Below, in pieces: positions 1 through 12,835 of a DNA stretch of 64,000 nucleotides. The first letter of the stretch is position 1. The number at the start of each line of letters is the position of its first letter. Both the position numbers and the translations under genes were made by a program. Under the pieces are notes generated by a model, which saw only the letters and a list, made by a program, of their open reading frames with translations, ran no database searches and was not told where the DNA came from. The stretch is from Datisca glomerata (lineage: Eukaryota > Streptophyta > Magnoliopsida > Cucurbitales > Datiscaceae), in assembly GCA_003255025.1 (NCBI GenBank), contig QANY01000230.1, positions 1,188,863 through 1,252,862 on the forward strand. Reading direction: 5' to 3'.

Positions 1-1466
1 AGATAATCAATATGTATGATAAATTTTAAAAAAGAATATGTAAAGGTGCAAATAATGAAACAATACGTGAAATAATTAAAAATATATATAAAAATTAATT
101 AAAACAAACCAATAATATATAATGAAAAAAATATAAAAATAAACAAACATTAAAAAAAATGTAAACAACAAAAAAAATTTCAAATAAATTTTTTTTTACA
201 GAGGGTGATCCTCTCTTAAGTGACAGAGGGTGACGTCATTTTTTTTTTAAATTTTCATTTTTTATATATACGTATGTATATATATATATATATAATTGTT
301 TAGTAAATAAATTAATAATAAATTTTTTATGCGTAAAATAAATTAATCTATGAAAAAAATATTTAATTTCATACATAATTAGATTGAGCGTGTTTTCTTT
401 ACTACATGGTGTATTAATTGCCATTTTTTGTTTTTTCACCTAATGCTAATCAAATAGCAAAAGAATGATCATGAATGGTAACTAATTTAAACAAATGTCA
501 CTAAAGTAAAACCTTCAAAATAAAATAATTTTTGTTTAGGATATAAATATATCATTTTTTTTATTTTGAACCACTTAGTTCACTAATTATTATTTTTTTT
601 TCCTTCATTACTAGGGATGATCATGGATGATAACTATTTCAAACATGTATTATAAAAAATGATGGTCAAAAATTAAAAAGAAAAGATGACTTGTAAGAAT
701 ATAAAAAAAATCAAAGTTTAAATATTTGCATAATCTTGTATGGAGGTTTTACTCTCTATTTTATGCATTTTTTGTATGAGAAATTATCATAGGAGATCTT
801 TTCATCAAATGTACACTTTCAACCCATTAAATTGTTGATTCACATTGAGTTAATTTAACACCCCTCAAAATTTTATCATCATTCTCATTGATTGAGTTGA
901 TGGTAAAAAAATCTCAACATCAAACTTGTAGAGATATAAACAATATATGAAAATAAAACTTAAGATTAAAAAGAGGGGAAATGATGATAAAGAATGAGAA
1001 AACAAATCTATATATGGAAAATGAAACAAAGAAATATCAAACACATGAGTATGAAAAAGAGAGATGATTAATTAGAATGAACAAAAATATTGTAAGCTAA
1101 AATGTAAGAGATTTAAATTACCTTAATAAAAAAAAATGAGAAAATGGAAGATGAATAGAAATGAAAACTCTCATTCTTTCTCTTTTTCACTATTTTCTCA
1201 AAACCTGTATTTTTCTCTCTAAAATCTCTTCTCTTCCTCACTCTCCCAAATCTCCCATTTCAAGTGAAGACCTCCCCTCTATTTATAGGCAAACTTAAGG
1301 CTTCACTTTTTTAAATTTAGTCTTTTTGTCCCCTTTTTTTATTTTTAGTCATTGGATAAATTTTCTTATTTTTAGGCATTGAGCTATTTTGCAAATCATA
1401 CACCGAGTCTTAAACTAGTATATGAGCAAAAAATAAAATTTTTATTTTTAAAGTATTGGACCGGAT
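1..1466 (-). repeat. 3' LTR, partial, of the Tat/Ogre-type element
   Basis: It matches 13527-15128 over its whole length, including a polypyrimidine stretch near 1160-1260 and the line of text around 1280 (ctctatttataggcaaac), a TATA-like promoter candidate shared by both LTRs. The match stops at 1460-1466 (ttggaccgga), about 16 bp before the terminus seen in the right LTR. The terminal bases and the polypurine tract that should follow are missing and are replaced by tandem repeats. Confidence 0.85.
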
Positions 1467-1867
1467 AGACGCAGACTTCGACCTTGAGTCGATGTGGGTT
1501 CGATTTAACCATATTAATTGAAATGGATCAGGCGCTGACACCGAGTTTCGACCGCGACAAAGTCAGGTTCGATTTAACCAAAGATAAAGAAACGACGTGG
1601 ACCTAAATATAGGCAGGCTTCAACCTCGACTCGATGCAGGTTTGATTTAACCATAGATAAAGGAAGGGCGTGGACCTGGATAGACGCAGACTTCGACCTC
1701 GAGTCGATGCGGGTTTGATTTAACCATGTTAATTGAAATGGACCAAGCGCTGACACCGGGTTTCGACCACGACAAAGTCAGGTTCGATTTAACCGAGATA
1801 TTTGAAAGGAAACGGACCTAGATAGACGCAGACTTTGACCTCGACTCGATTCAGGTTCGATTTAACT
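1464..1867 (-). repeat. 71-bp tandem array in the 3' untranslated region
   Basis: Six copies of a 69-73-bp unit are marked by the motif gatttaacc at about 1502, 1571, 1644, 1717, 1786 and 1858. Two subtypes alternate: one carries gatagacgcagacttcgacc (1464, 1679, 1821), the other gacaccgagtttcgacc (1538, 1752). The array lies between the end of integrase and the 3' LTR. Tandem arrays in this position are known in Tat/Ogre elements and can seed satellites. Confidence 0.85.
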
Positions 1868-2765
1868 AAAGATGTTAAAATGATATTTGATCTGATACTT
1901 ACAAGTTTCATATGGTACAAGAGCTATACTAATGCATGCTCTAAATGTTGGAAAGTCATGTATGGATTTTGAAAGAATATATTTAAATGATTCATGCACT
2001 TGAAATGCATCAAAACAGATCAATATGATGCATGTCTATGCATTGTAATTATTGAATATAAATGCAAAGTAGTGATTTTTTAGTGCATGCGTGCTATGCA
2101 TGATTGAAAACATTTGTGAGAAAATTATTTGATGATTGTTTTGAAAGTTGACTAATGTCGCCATATCCTTCACCCTTCAAATCAATCACTTGTCCTAAGC
2201 TCACGGACTCACAATGAAGTATCTAGCATACTTTCAAGAAAATGATGCATCCTTATTCATTGGTTTGTGCCCCAGTATTCGGCTTCACGTCGATGATGAA
2301 GAAAAAGTGGATAATTTCTCCATATTTTGCTTCTTTTCTATAGTTTAATTGCAATCCTCCAATCATATTTCAGCCTTCGTTATGTGCATACCAACTTTCT
2401 CGTGATGACTTTTCAGATTTCCCCTCGTACTCAGACCGCCTTTCTTAGTTCATATTCTTTTCTTTTTTTCATTTTTAATTAGCTTTCACCTAACCAAGTT
2501 TATGCTTCTGAGTTATTTCAAGAGTAATTAATGATATCTTAGAATTGAGAGGAATAAGAAATAATAAAAATAAGGAGAAGATGAAGTATATGTATTTGTC
2601 AACTGAGAAAGAAAAAAAGGCTCTTCATTGATGATGAATAATATTTACAAACGATGATTTGGAAAAAGAACAAAAAATGGAGGAAGAATTTTTCCAGAAT
2701 TCGAGACAACTCTTTTTTTAAACATATTTTTTTGCCTAACTTCATTTTTCTTATACTTAGAGTGA
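1868..2765 (-). other. 3' untranslated region of the Tat/Ogre-type element
   Basis: This stretch lies between the integrase stop and the 71-bp array. It is AT-rich, with no ORF on either strand that resembles a known protein. Nothing else was recognised in it. Confidence 0.55.
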
Positions 2766-4250
2766 TCAAACGAAGTACTTCTTGACTGTATCAGAATTAA
2801 CTGTGTGCGGTAAATCATCTCCATCCATGTTTTTTAGCATGAGAGCTCCTCCCGAGAAAGCCTTTTTGACAACGAAAGGTTCTTCATAATTTGGGGTCGA
2901 CTTTCCCCGGTGATCCTTTTGATATGAGAGTATCATTTTTAACACCAAGTCTCCTTCTCGGAAACATCAGGGATGCAATTTTTATCATATGCGTGCATCT
3001 TTTTTCTTTGATATAATTGCCCTCTACATAATGCAATCAATCTTTTTTCCTCGATGAAATTCAATTGCTCATATCGTGTTTGTACTCACTCTGCTTCTTC
3101 TAATTTCGCCTCCATTAAGACTCTGAGGGAGGGAATTTCCACCTCAATTGGAAGGACCGCTTCCATGCCATATACCAAAAAGAATGGCGTTGCCCCAGTT
3201 GATGTTCGGACTGATGTGCGGTACCAATGCAGTGCAAACAAGAGCATCTCATGCCAATCCTTATAAACCTCTGTCATATTCTCTATGATCCTTTTTATGT
3301 TCTTATTGGTTGTTCCCACTGCTCCGTTCATTTTTGGATGATAAGGAGATGTATTATGATGCTTAATTTTGAATTGCTCACATAATTCTTTCATCATCTT
3401 GTTATTTAAATTTGTCCCATTATCTGTGATGATCCTTCCAGGTAGACCATATCGACAAATTATATCCTTTTTAATAAACTTAACAACCGCACTTCTGGTT
3501 ACACTCGAATAAGAACTTGTCTTCACCCATTTGGTAAAATAATCTATAGAGACAAAAATGAAACGATGCGCGTTAGAGGCTTTGGGTGTGATGAGACCAA
3601 TGACGTCTATGCCCCACATAGAGAATGGCCAAGGCGCGACCATGACATGTAAAGGGGATGCGGGTACGTGAATTTTATCCGCATAAATTTGACATTTATG
3701 ACATTTCTTGGCGTACTTGATGCAGTCGGATTCTAGAGTTAACCAATAATATCCTGCTCTCAAGATTTGTTTTGCCATCATATGTCCGTTGCATGAACTC
3801 CACAAATTCCTTCGTGAACTTCCTCTATGATTTGATTCGCTTCCCTTGCATCAACACATCTTAAGAGCACCATATCATGGTTTCTTTTGTAGAGTATTTC
3901 ACCATTCAAGAAGAAACCCATGGACATTTTTCTAATAGTGCGTTTATCATTCTCAGAAGCTTTGGATGGATATTCTCCATTCTTTATATACTGCTTGATG
4001 TCGTAATACCATGGCCTTGTGTCTGGCTCTTCTTCAATACTCACACAGTGAGCAGGAAAATATCACTTCTCAATTTTTATGGGTTGCACTTCTTCCTTAA
4101 AGTCTATGGTGAACATGGATGCTAGAGTTGTCAGTGCATCTGCAATTTGATTATTCTCTCTGGGTATATGGTCAAATGAGATCACTTCAAAAGTTTGGCT
4201 TCGCTTAGTTACATGTTTGTTGTAAGGTACTAGCTTGGAGTCTCTACCTT
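2766..4250 (-). pseudogene. Integrase domain of gag-pol (Tat/Ogre type), broken
   Basis: Integrase inserts the cDNA into the host genome. Reading from high to low coordinates: a linker downstream of the second RNase H (to about 4045), an HHCC zinc domain (HEGICGVH near 3800, HKCQ near 3690), a DDE core (GIDVIG near 3615; TDNGT near 3420) and a C-terminal domain at 2948-2766 ending VNSDTVKKYF. A frameshift near 3785-3805 separates the two halves of the zinc domain, and at least two stops fall between 3086 and 2948. The catalytic Glu expected in the NGAVE-type motif is Gly here (NGAVGTTNKN near 3320). It cannot encode an active enzyme. Confidence 0.88.
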
Positions 4251-5106
4251 CTCATTCCCCGTTTAGTTGTCGTATCACCAATAACGAATTTCCGTACACT
4301 CGAAGCTTCCTTATCTTCATATCATAAGTTGCTTGAATTCCCATGGAACATGCCTCATATTCTGCCACATTGTTTGTGCAGTCAAAGTATAGTTTTACCG
4401 TGAATGGGAACAACTTTCCCTCGAGAGAGATGAGGATTGCCCCAATTCCATGTCCTACATCATTAGACGTGCCATCAAATAACATTGTCCACAATTCTGG
4501 ATCCATAGATTCTCCTTCATTTTTTAATATGACTGATATGTTCTCATCAGAAAAATCAAACTTCATAGGCTCATAATCTTGCACTGGGTGATCCGCAAGA
4601 TAATCAGTAAGTACACTTCCTTTTAGTGATGGCTTTTCAAAGATACATTTGATTGGATCCATCTTTGAAATTAACCAAGTGGTGTGGTATAACATGTACC
4701 GTCTAACCCGATAAGAAACCCAGGCTAATGCACAACACGTTTTCTCCAACATCGAATAATTAGCCTCATAATTTGTGAACCGTTTACTTAAATAGTATAT
4801 TTCTTGTTCTTTCCTTCCAGAGGCGTCATGTTGACTAAGTACGCAACCCATGGATTTTCCTGTCACTGTAAGATACAAAATGAGTGGACGCCCTGGAGTT
4901 GGAGGAACAAGTATAGGCGGATTTTGCAAGTATTGCTTGTTCTCAAAATCAATTTGACAATCATCATTCCATCCTTCTGTATCACTTTTGCGGAGAAGTT
5001 TAAAGATAGGTTCACAAGTTACAGTTAGCTGTGAGATGAACCAGGCTATGTAATTTAATCTCCCCAAGAAACCTCTAACTTCCTTTTGAGTTTGAGGTGG
5101 CGGCAT
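4251..5106 (-). pseudogene. RT connection, RNase H and second (archaeal-type) RNase H of gag-pol
   Basis: An open stretch of 284 codons follows RT in the same frame. The first half (QKEVRGFLGRLNYIAWFIS, then SKRFTNYEANYSMLEKTCCA) is the thumb/connection and the usual retroviral-type RNase H. The second half (MLFDGTSNDVGHGIGA, NNVAEYEACSMGI, VYGNSLLVIRQ) is the extra archaeal-type RNase H that marks Tat-lineage elements. In this second domain the third acidic residue, normally Asp in YGDS, is Asn (YGNS), so activity is doubtful. The stop TAA at 5148-5146 cuts it from RT. Confidence 0.88.
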
Positions 5107-5878
5107 ATCAATGATGACTCGAACCTTGTCAGGATCAACTTTTATTTATTCCTTGATCACGACAAAACCAAGTAGTTTCCCTGAAGATGCTGCGAATGTA
5201 CACTTTGTCGGGTTATGCTTTAACTAGAACTTTCTCAACCGTCCAAATAGTTTTCGCGCAATGACCGTATGATCTTCCCCTTGATGAGATTTGGCAATCA
5301 TATCATCAACGTACACTTCGATTTCTTTATGCATCATATCATGAAACAATGTTATCATTTCCCGCTGGTAAGTCGCCCCTGCATTTTTCAACCCAGCTGC
5401 CATAACCTTATAATAAAATGTACTCCACAAAGTTATAAAAGTCATCTTTTCACGGTCTTCATGAGCCATTTTGATTTGGTTATATCTTGAAAAATCATCC
5501 ATGAAAGAGAATGTTGAATGTCCTGCAGTGTTATCTACTAAGACACCGATATAGGGTAATGGAAAATTATCCTTAGGGCTTGCCTGATTTAAGTCTCTAT
5601 AATCGACGCACACCCTTACTTTCCCATTTTTCTTCAGCATTGGGACTATGTTAGCAACCCATTCAGGGTATTTTGCTACTTCTAGAAAACCCGCATCTAC
5701 TTGCTTTTTAACTTCTTCTTTGATCTGTACTAGCATGTCTGGTTTTATTTTCCGTAATTTTTGTCGCACTGGTTTACTTTCGGGCATAAGTGGCAAATGA
5801 TGAACCACGATATCAGTGTCTAGACCTGGCATATCTTGGTAAGACCATGCAAAGACGTCAATATACTCTTTGAGTAAG
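5107..5878 (-). pseudogene. Reverse transcriptase domain of gag-pol (Tat/Ogre type)
   Basis: Residues seen include KNGKVRVCVDYRDLNQASPK, FPLPYI, STFSFMDDFSRYNQIKMA and the catalytic YVDDMIAKS near 5290, so the active-site Asp pair is kept. The upstream sequence around 5840 reads FAWSYQDMPGLDTDIVVHHL in the same frame, so the ATG at 5832 is an internal Met and not a true start. Two in-frame stops, TAG at 5226-5224 and TAA at 5148-5146, interrupt the link to RNase H, and a frameshift near 5880 separates it from the upstream part. Confidence 0.92.
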
Positions 5879-6985
5879 TCAATTAATTCTCAGCGGCTTT
5901 GGATTTGTCATAGAAGTGCCGATTTGGACCTCTTTCGTCTCTCCTTCCAATCCCAAATTTATCACCTCCATTAACTCTTGATATGGTTGAGTTATTTTTT
6001 CATCCTCTTCTACCATTCTTAACATTTCCGGAGTTGGTTTGAAATTATTCTCATCACTTTCATCTGACTCTACGCTAAGAATGGGATTGTCAAGGTTATT
6101 GCTTATGCTCTTGTTTTCAAAATCTCGAACCTGAATCAAATTATTGGATGAAAAGAAGGCGAGAAAAAATGAATAAATAAACAATGCATGAGTATGAACA
6201 ATATTTCAGAAATGGAAAAAGTAGACATAAAAGGAAAAACAAAAAGAACTGGAATTATATTTATCATTAGCAAAAGGAGACGAAACAAGTTTTTATATTT
6301 TCATTCAAAGAGATGACATGAAATAGACGATAACATAGGCTCATAACAATGAAATTTCTAAGGCATTGGATTGAATCATTAGAATTTTGGCATTGACACA
6401 TTACTCTTGAAAATTCTCGAAAAGCACTGGTAGCTCGGTGATGTCCCAATTGTTAAGCTCATGATCTGAATAGTATCGAGAAACCAAGTCCTATGTACTT
6501 GCACTCGATGATTTTCCCAAGATTACGGATATTGAAAGCTCGACGATATCATCTTCAAGGTCGTACTACTCTACTATAACCGGTTCTTCGAATGCAATCC
6601 CCCCACTTCTAAAGGATCTAGAAGTATGGGTATGATCGCCATTTCCATATCGAATTCCCTATTTTTGAGCCAAGCAATCCTCTTTTTTCTTTTTGTTTTG
6701 AGCTTCCACTCTCCTTCTATCAGCCTTGGTCGGTCTATATCCAAGCCCACACCTTTGTTCATTCTTGTCCCACTCGATTAACTTATTTATGCCTTGATGC
6801 TTACCCCCGAGTCTTTTGCCTGGATTGTATCCTCCTTTTATCATCAACTTTGCCATCATCTGAGATGGTTTTGATAGGCTTGATGTTGGAGTGAGTTTCC
6901 CACTAGCAACAAATGATCGAAATAAGCACTCCAATGCTTTTTCTGCCGCCTCAACATACGACATGGTAGCCAGCTTGGATACCAA
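5879..6985 (-). pseudogene. Protease-RT linker with a G-patch-like region
   Basis: Residues encoded at 6985-6659 include MMAKLMIKGGYNPGKRLGG, QGINKLIEW, RCGLGYRPTKADRRR. This glycine-spaced block matches the G-patch-like segment found between protease and RT in Tat/Ogre elements. A low-complexity acidic stretch follows (6184-5879, VESDESDENNFKPTPEMLRM). The region from 6185 to 6573 is frameshifted and shows no clear domain. A stop near 7008 separates the region from the protease. Confidence 0.75.
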
Positions 6986-8156
6986 TAAATCTTCTTCCCC
7001 TTATATACAAATGAGTTTATGATCCATTATAAATTTCAACTTCTGATGTAATGAAGATGGTACTGCCCAGGCAGAGTGAACCCATGGTCGACCTAAAAGA
7101 AAACTGTATGCTGAATTTTTATCCATCACTTGAAAAACAATATTGAATAGGCATGGCCCGATTCAAATTTGTATCTCTATGTCTCCAACTACTTCTCTTC
7201 GGGTATCGTCGAATGCTCTTACTATCATCATGCTCGGTCGCATATGTGTTGCGTCCACAGGGAGCTTTTCTAGTGTGGATCTTGGCATTACATTTAGAGA
7301 CGAGTCATTATCAATCAATACTTTTGCGACAACATAATCCCCATATTTCACTGATATATGTAGAGCTCTGGTGTGTCCATTACCATCGGTAGGGATTTCA
7401 TCATCTGTGAAAGTGATAAAATTTGGTGCGATAATATTTCCCACAATTCCACTCAATTTCTCCACCGTAATGTCATGACAGACATATGCTTGATTCAAAA
7501 CCTTCAATAATTCCTGGCGATGTGGTTCAGAATTCAGAAAGAGTGACAGTAAAGATATGCGAGCAGGTAAGTGATTAAGTTGTTCTATCACCTTATACTC
7601 ACTTTGCTTGATGAGCTTCAAAAATTCACACACTTCTAATTCAGACACTGCTCTTTCTTTCTCCGTACCTCTTATTATATCTGAGTCTATCACTTGGCCG
7701 CCATGCATTTCTCCTTGGAATTCATGACCATTGTCGCCTTCTTTGGATTTTCTTTTCCTTTGGCTTTCAAACTCATCACTTTTATCTATTTTCAAAGCTT
7801 CTGACGAGTAGCATCTGCCACTCCTCGTCATCCCACCTACTCTCGAAATATTAGTATGGGGAGATTGAGGTCAAACGGATTTAGCTCTTGAGTTTTGTCA
7901 TTACCGCTTGTAATGACTTCATATCAGTACGTCCATGGTACTGCTCTTGAATCTTTGTAAGCAAATGCACCCAGTATTTGGATGGTGATAGGCATCAGAG
8001 CATAAGACGTAGTGGTGTGAGTTGATATTTCCTCGTAATGTATTATGAGAGGTTTCGGGATATATGATGACATTTCAATATTAACTTCAGATGATTCTTT
8101 AATTATCATGAGGACTAAAGAGTCATCTTCCTAGTATTCCATTTCTCCTTTATGAC
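6986..8156 (-). pseudogene. Aspartic protease of gag-pol (Tat/Ogre type), broken
   Basis: The retroviral-type aspartic protease matures gag-pol. The active-site strand reads KVLIDNDSSLNVMP near 7260; the family consensus is D-N-G-S-S-L-N, so the Gly after the catalytic Asp-Asn is Asp here. The flap-side downstream part (NSAYSFLLGRPWVHSAWAVP near 7110-7060) is in the same frame after a stop at 7162-7160. The upstream linker at 8109-7924 ends GAFAYKDSRAVPWTY, a pattern common just before the protease in this lineage. At least two in-frame stops are present. Confidence 0.85.
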
Positions 8157-9789
8157 TCATTGTAAGTATCTTTGCACCAACAACTTTTGCACTTCCATTT
8201 TAAAATTATCACATTCCTCAATTGTATGCCCTGTCATATTCTTATGAAACAAACAATCGAAGTCATGCATATGCTTCCTAGAAACGCCCTCATCCTCTGA
8301 GCGTGTTGGGTAGGTGTACCCTGCTCTAGAAAGAAGATGAAAAAGTGTTTCCATTGACGTGCTCACATCTTCAATGTCCCTCTTTCCATATGAAAAATAT
8401 TCCTCAATTGCATTTACAGTAGGATTCCCATGATTTGGTGAAGGGTTGGAATTGATATCTAATTCCCATTAGCTTTTTTGAAATTCAACCATCCAGCCTT
8501 GATCAGTGCCTGTACTCTACCTTTTAATCCCGTGCAATTCTCAGTCAGATGTCCCACTGCCCTAGCATGATAATCACAGCGAGCAGTCGGATCATACCAC
8601 CTTGGGTATAGTGGTTGTAGAGGTTCATAAGGAATTGGCACCAATTGATTATTCCGTATCAATTGAGGTGAGATTTTTGTATATGACATGGGGATCTGAT
8701 CATATTGGGCAAACGTTGATTATTTCTATTTCCTCTTAAAGATTGATCAACCTGACCAATATTATACTGGTGAGTCGGTGGTCTGAAACTGGGTCTCAGG
8801 TTGTTTTGAAATGATGATGAGAGTGATAATTGTATGAAATTTGTGAGGTATTTGCCACATATGATGTCAGAGATTTGAGCCCTTCACTATACTTTGGAAA
8901 TCCCAGTCTCGAGCTTGCAGCTTATGATGGGTATCCAAAATTGATCATCTGTACATCCCCTTCTTTTCGCTTCAACGGCGGCCCCCTTTTTTACAGATGA
9001 TGTATCATATACGACTTCCAAAATTCTTCCATTCTTTACCCCATATTCAATCCTTTCACCAATCACTATAATGTCAGAGAAGTTGTTTGAAGCATTTCCA
9101 ATCATCCTATCGTAGAATGGAGATCTCAAGGTGTTGATAACACTATAGCCATCTCCTTTTCTGACAAGGGGGTGTACTTGAGCAGCTAATTCCCTCCACC
9201 TTTGCACATATTCTTTAAAGCCTTCAGTAGGCTTTTTCTCCATCCTTTGTAGATCCAAACGATCAGGAGCCACGTCTATGTTGTACTTGTATTATCTTAA
9301 GAAAGTATCGGCTAAATCTTTCCACCTCCGAATATGTTGGTTATCGAATTGGATATACCAGTGAGATGCAGCCCCTGTCAAGTTATCTTGAAAGAAATGA
9401 ATCAGCAACTTATCATTATTTGCACAAACAACAATCTTTCTGCAGTACATAATAAGGTGGCTTTTCGGACACGTACTACCATCATATTTTCAAACTCAGG
9501 TAGTTTAAAATTTGTGTGGGATAGTAACATCTGAGACCAAACATAATTGGGTGGCATCAATGGTACCATATACATCTGACCCTTCAATGGCGCGCAATCT
9601 TTTCTCTAACAAGTCCAGCTTATCGTTTGGCAGTTGATATTGTGATGATTGAGCCCCTTTCGGATTTTCAAAATAGACTTTTCCCTTACTTGCGGTGAGG
9701 AGTTCGAGGTCTCTTGCCATTTGCTCTTTCAGCTCCCTAATTTCTTCTTTCATTTCCTCTCGCGATTGCTCTCTTTCTTGCTCATCCAT
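8157..9789 (-). pseudogene. gag of the Tat/Ogre-type element, frameshifted
   Basis: Gag packages the RNA. From the N-terminus: a charged coiled-coil (EMKEEIRELKEQMARDLELL, 9789-9680), a core (SDVTIPHKFKLPEFE near 9530; APDRLDLQRMEKKPTEGFKE near 9260; QRWRELAAQVHPL; IGERIEYGVKNG near 9050), then two zinc-knuckle-like motifs: CDYHARAVGHLTENC (8580-8535) and CLFHKNMTGHTIEEC (8250-8205). The ATG at 9789 is the likely start. Stops near 9290 and frame changes near 9500, 8870 and 8440 break it. Confidence 0.88.
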
Positions 9790-10065
9790 GACCCTAACTT
9801 GAGCTCGCGTTCAATAAGGATGTTGGAGTTGACGGGCTATATTTGAAATGTTTTCTTAATAAAAAAAATAAGACAATTAGATGGTAGATTTTGCTAATGA
9901 AGAAGAATAAATAAGAACAATAGTAATACTGAAAGCGAATTTATGCATGAGAAATGATATTGCGCAAACTGAAAGTCCAAAAGTACTCAATTTCATTTAA
10001 TTAGTAGAGTCATCCACTACATTTGAGTATGTAGAAGTCAAACTACACTACTTCGCAATATGAGT
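9790..10065 (-). other. Spacer between ORF1 and gag
   Basis: AT-rich, without a supported ORF. In Ogre elements the ORF1-gag junction is also non-coding. No splice or internal-initiation signal could be assigned. Confidence 0.45.
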
Positions 10066-12196
10066 TTATACCAAATGACCAAAATGACCCAAATCTCTGT
10101 TGATTTCTTCCAAGAACTTGGACAAGTTCTCCCCATTAGGATGTATGGGCAAAACACTTTTTTTCAAAAATGATGTTTGTTCTGCCAAATTACTCACTCT
10201 CACAGCCACGCCTTTAATCCATTCTATAGCCTGCCCTGATCGTTGTCGAATCAAGTCATGCTCTTGTTGCAGTAATTGGTAATCATATCTCAGTGCGTCG
10301 ACATTAGCATCATTATTTCTTGCCAATTTCTCTGCCGCGTTCTGATACGCTCCAACTTGGTGCTCAAGGCTTGCAATGACTTTCAATAGTTCTTCACTAT
10401 CATTTGGTGACTCAGTTTTCCTAACTTTTTGATTCTCTAAATCAACTTGTAAATTATCAGCAATTCGTCGTACCGAGTCATATTTTTTTTCTAACTCAAT
10501 GATGCACGCATTCTTCTTATCGACAGCCCCTTTAAGCTCTTCTAAAACCTCTTGTACAAGCTTATTTTTCCTTTCTAGCTTCATGATTCGATCCTCTTGT
10601 TCAAAGATTACCACTCGCAAATTCTCATTGTCATCTGCCATCCTTCTGATTTTGTTGTTTAGTTTGCGAGTATCAGTTTCCAACTCTAAGTTTTTCCACT
10701 TCAGATATTCTTGATCCTCAATTTTGTTTCTCAAATATCTGAGTTGTTTTTCCGCTTCGATCCTGTGCTGGCCAGACAAATTCGTCTCGACTGTTAGACG
10801 TCTGTTTTCTTTCAAGAGAGCTAAATTCTTTTGACGCTCCTCATATAACTCATCTTGCTCCTTGTTTTTAACAATCTCCTGATAAGCTTCTGGTAACTTG
10901 TGTGATTGTAAATCCTCAACTGGTAAGGCAATAGTTACTTTGCCTCTGCTCTCAATCCACGTTTCATACTCCTTTGTGCAATTCATGTGATTCTCATTTC
11001 GCACTCTTCTCGTTATTTTCCAAGCTCCAATTAGCTGCTGCAATTTTTGTTCAATATCTTGAAAATCATAACTGATCTCAATGTCCTTTAATGTGTGCGT
11101 GACAGGGATAAACTGTCTCATGTATAGTTGACGGAGCACCATTAGCGGAGCATAACTAGTGCAACCCCATGGTCCTGGTAGCGGGACCCATTGATAGTCA
11201 CCACATTTGTAGATCATCGATGTCAACGGCATCCATTGGGCTTTCCAGATAACATCCTCATCTTTCAACTTTGATAGATGTGAGAGACGCGCCCCTTTTG
11301 TGGGAAACTGCGGATTCCATTTGGCCATTCCAAATTCTGCAACTGGGATTCTCGTCTTCATCCATGGACTTGAAAACTTAACTTGAGGACATTTAATATC
11401 TTGTGGACATCTTAGATGGATGAGAATCCAAATACACAAAAGAGATGGAGAGCCGATGAACTTCCCTTTTCCAAGCGCTTGTATGTGATTTAAGGAACGA
11501 AAAGTCTCAGCTAGAATTGAGATAACAGGGTTAACACCATGTTCAACTTGCAGGAACATTTTTATCACTTTATCATCCATATAACCTTGAATTTTTGAAA
11601 ATAACACGGTGCCATATATACACAGAGCATAAAGAGCCATACCTTTATCTTCCTTTAAGATATTTTGGGCGAGATCTAAGGGGTTATCCAGTGGCACACA
11701 CTCATTCCCTCCTTTAACTTTCAACATTTTCTCAATCTCAGATGCATGGATAGTACCACGAGCTTGGAAAAAGCTCTCTTCAATGTGAGCCTTTTTTCGT
11801 AATTATAAACTTTATCGTGCTTTGCAACGGGACGTTCAGTAGGGCTTGATATTCTTTAATTGTAGGAGTAAGATTAGTTGTTCCAAAGGTGAAACATCTG
11901 TACAGAGGGTCCCATAAATGCATTAAAGCCTTAAGAACGGGAGCATTGAGTGTAATATACAGAAGATAAGCGATGTGACCATATTTGCCGACAAACAAAA
12001 TTTTCTGCTCCGGTGAAAAATCCTCCCATATCTTCTTCAACCTCTCCAAGTTAGTGCGTGAGAACTCTATCTTAGTGATTGGTGTTAGAAGAATGACATC
12101 CGCTTTTTCCAAACAATCTCCTTTTCGTTTCTGCATTTTCTCCAACCATTGGGCTACTGCAACTTGATCTTCTATTACACTCGGAGTATAAGTCAT
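10066..12196 (-). pseudogene. Extra ORF1 upstream of gag: plant-mobile-domain-like region plus coiled coil
   Basis: The ATG at 12196 opens a 138-codon frame (FVGKYGHIAYLLYITLN, LWDPLYRCFTFGTTNLTPTI) that matches the plant mobile domain (PMD/MAIN-like). It breaks in a run of six A (minus strand) near 11795, and the product continues in another frame for 553 codons from 11727, with upstream residues AHIEESFFQARGTIHASEIE. The first half has conserved Trp/Pro (WKAQWMPLTSMIYKCGDYQW, VPLPGPWGCTSYAP). The second half, about residues 280-500 of the long frame, is a strongly heptad-like coiled coil rich in Glu, Lys and Leu. ORF1 in Ogre has no proven function. It is the least damaged part of this element: one frameshift in about 700 codons. 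Confidence 0.85.
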
Positions 12197-12835
12197 GGTC
12201 TCTAAAATATGAATGAATTCAATACTTCTCTACAATCCCTATTACGCAACATGATGCATGTATGAAAAAAGGAAAGATGAAGTCAAAAGTGAAACAAAGG
12301 GAAAGAAAAGAAATGTTTAAATAGCGTGGGACATATATACATGAACAAAATTAATCAGATATCATAGTTAAGCAGAATCTCTATTTCTATCAAACATTGG
12401 TCATGAGATATGCTTTAAAAACAAAATGCATGTGTGGTTGGGCTCTCAAATCTTGTAATAGGCTCTCAGGTTGTCCTCACTATTATCCGAACGGAGTAAC
12501 AATGGCCCCCAAATGGTATCCAAAAAGGGTTGATCTGAGTGAGAACTTTCGTGAACCTGCACGAGAACCGTAGTTCCACGAAGGCATTCCACTACTCATT
12601 CTCGCTAATCCTAAAGGGAAAGCCCGAGTATTGGGCTAGTGTATATGTGTGAAATTAGAAATTATGTAAAGAAATATACTTTGTAAAAAAGACTTATGCA
12701 CAACTACATACATGCACGAATTAGAAAAAAAATAATGAATCAAATAAACAAACAAAGAACCATACAAAAGGATAACATATGATGAAATTTTGGCTTGACT
12801 CTCTATTGATAAAAAGATGGTTAGACCAATTTTTT
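12197..12835 (-). other. 5' untranslated leader of the Tat/Ogre-type element
   Basis: It lies between the PBS and the ORF1 start. No ORF resembles a protein. It begins with a purine-rich run just inside the PBS (on the minus strand) and is otherwise unremarkable. Confidence 0.6.
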
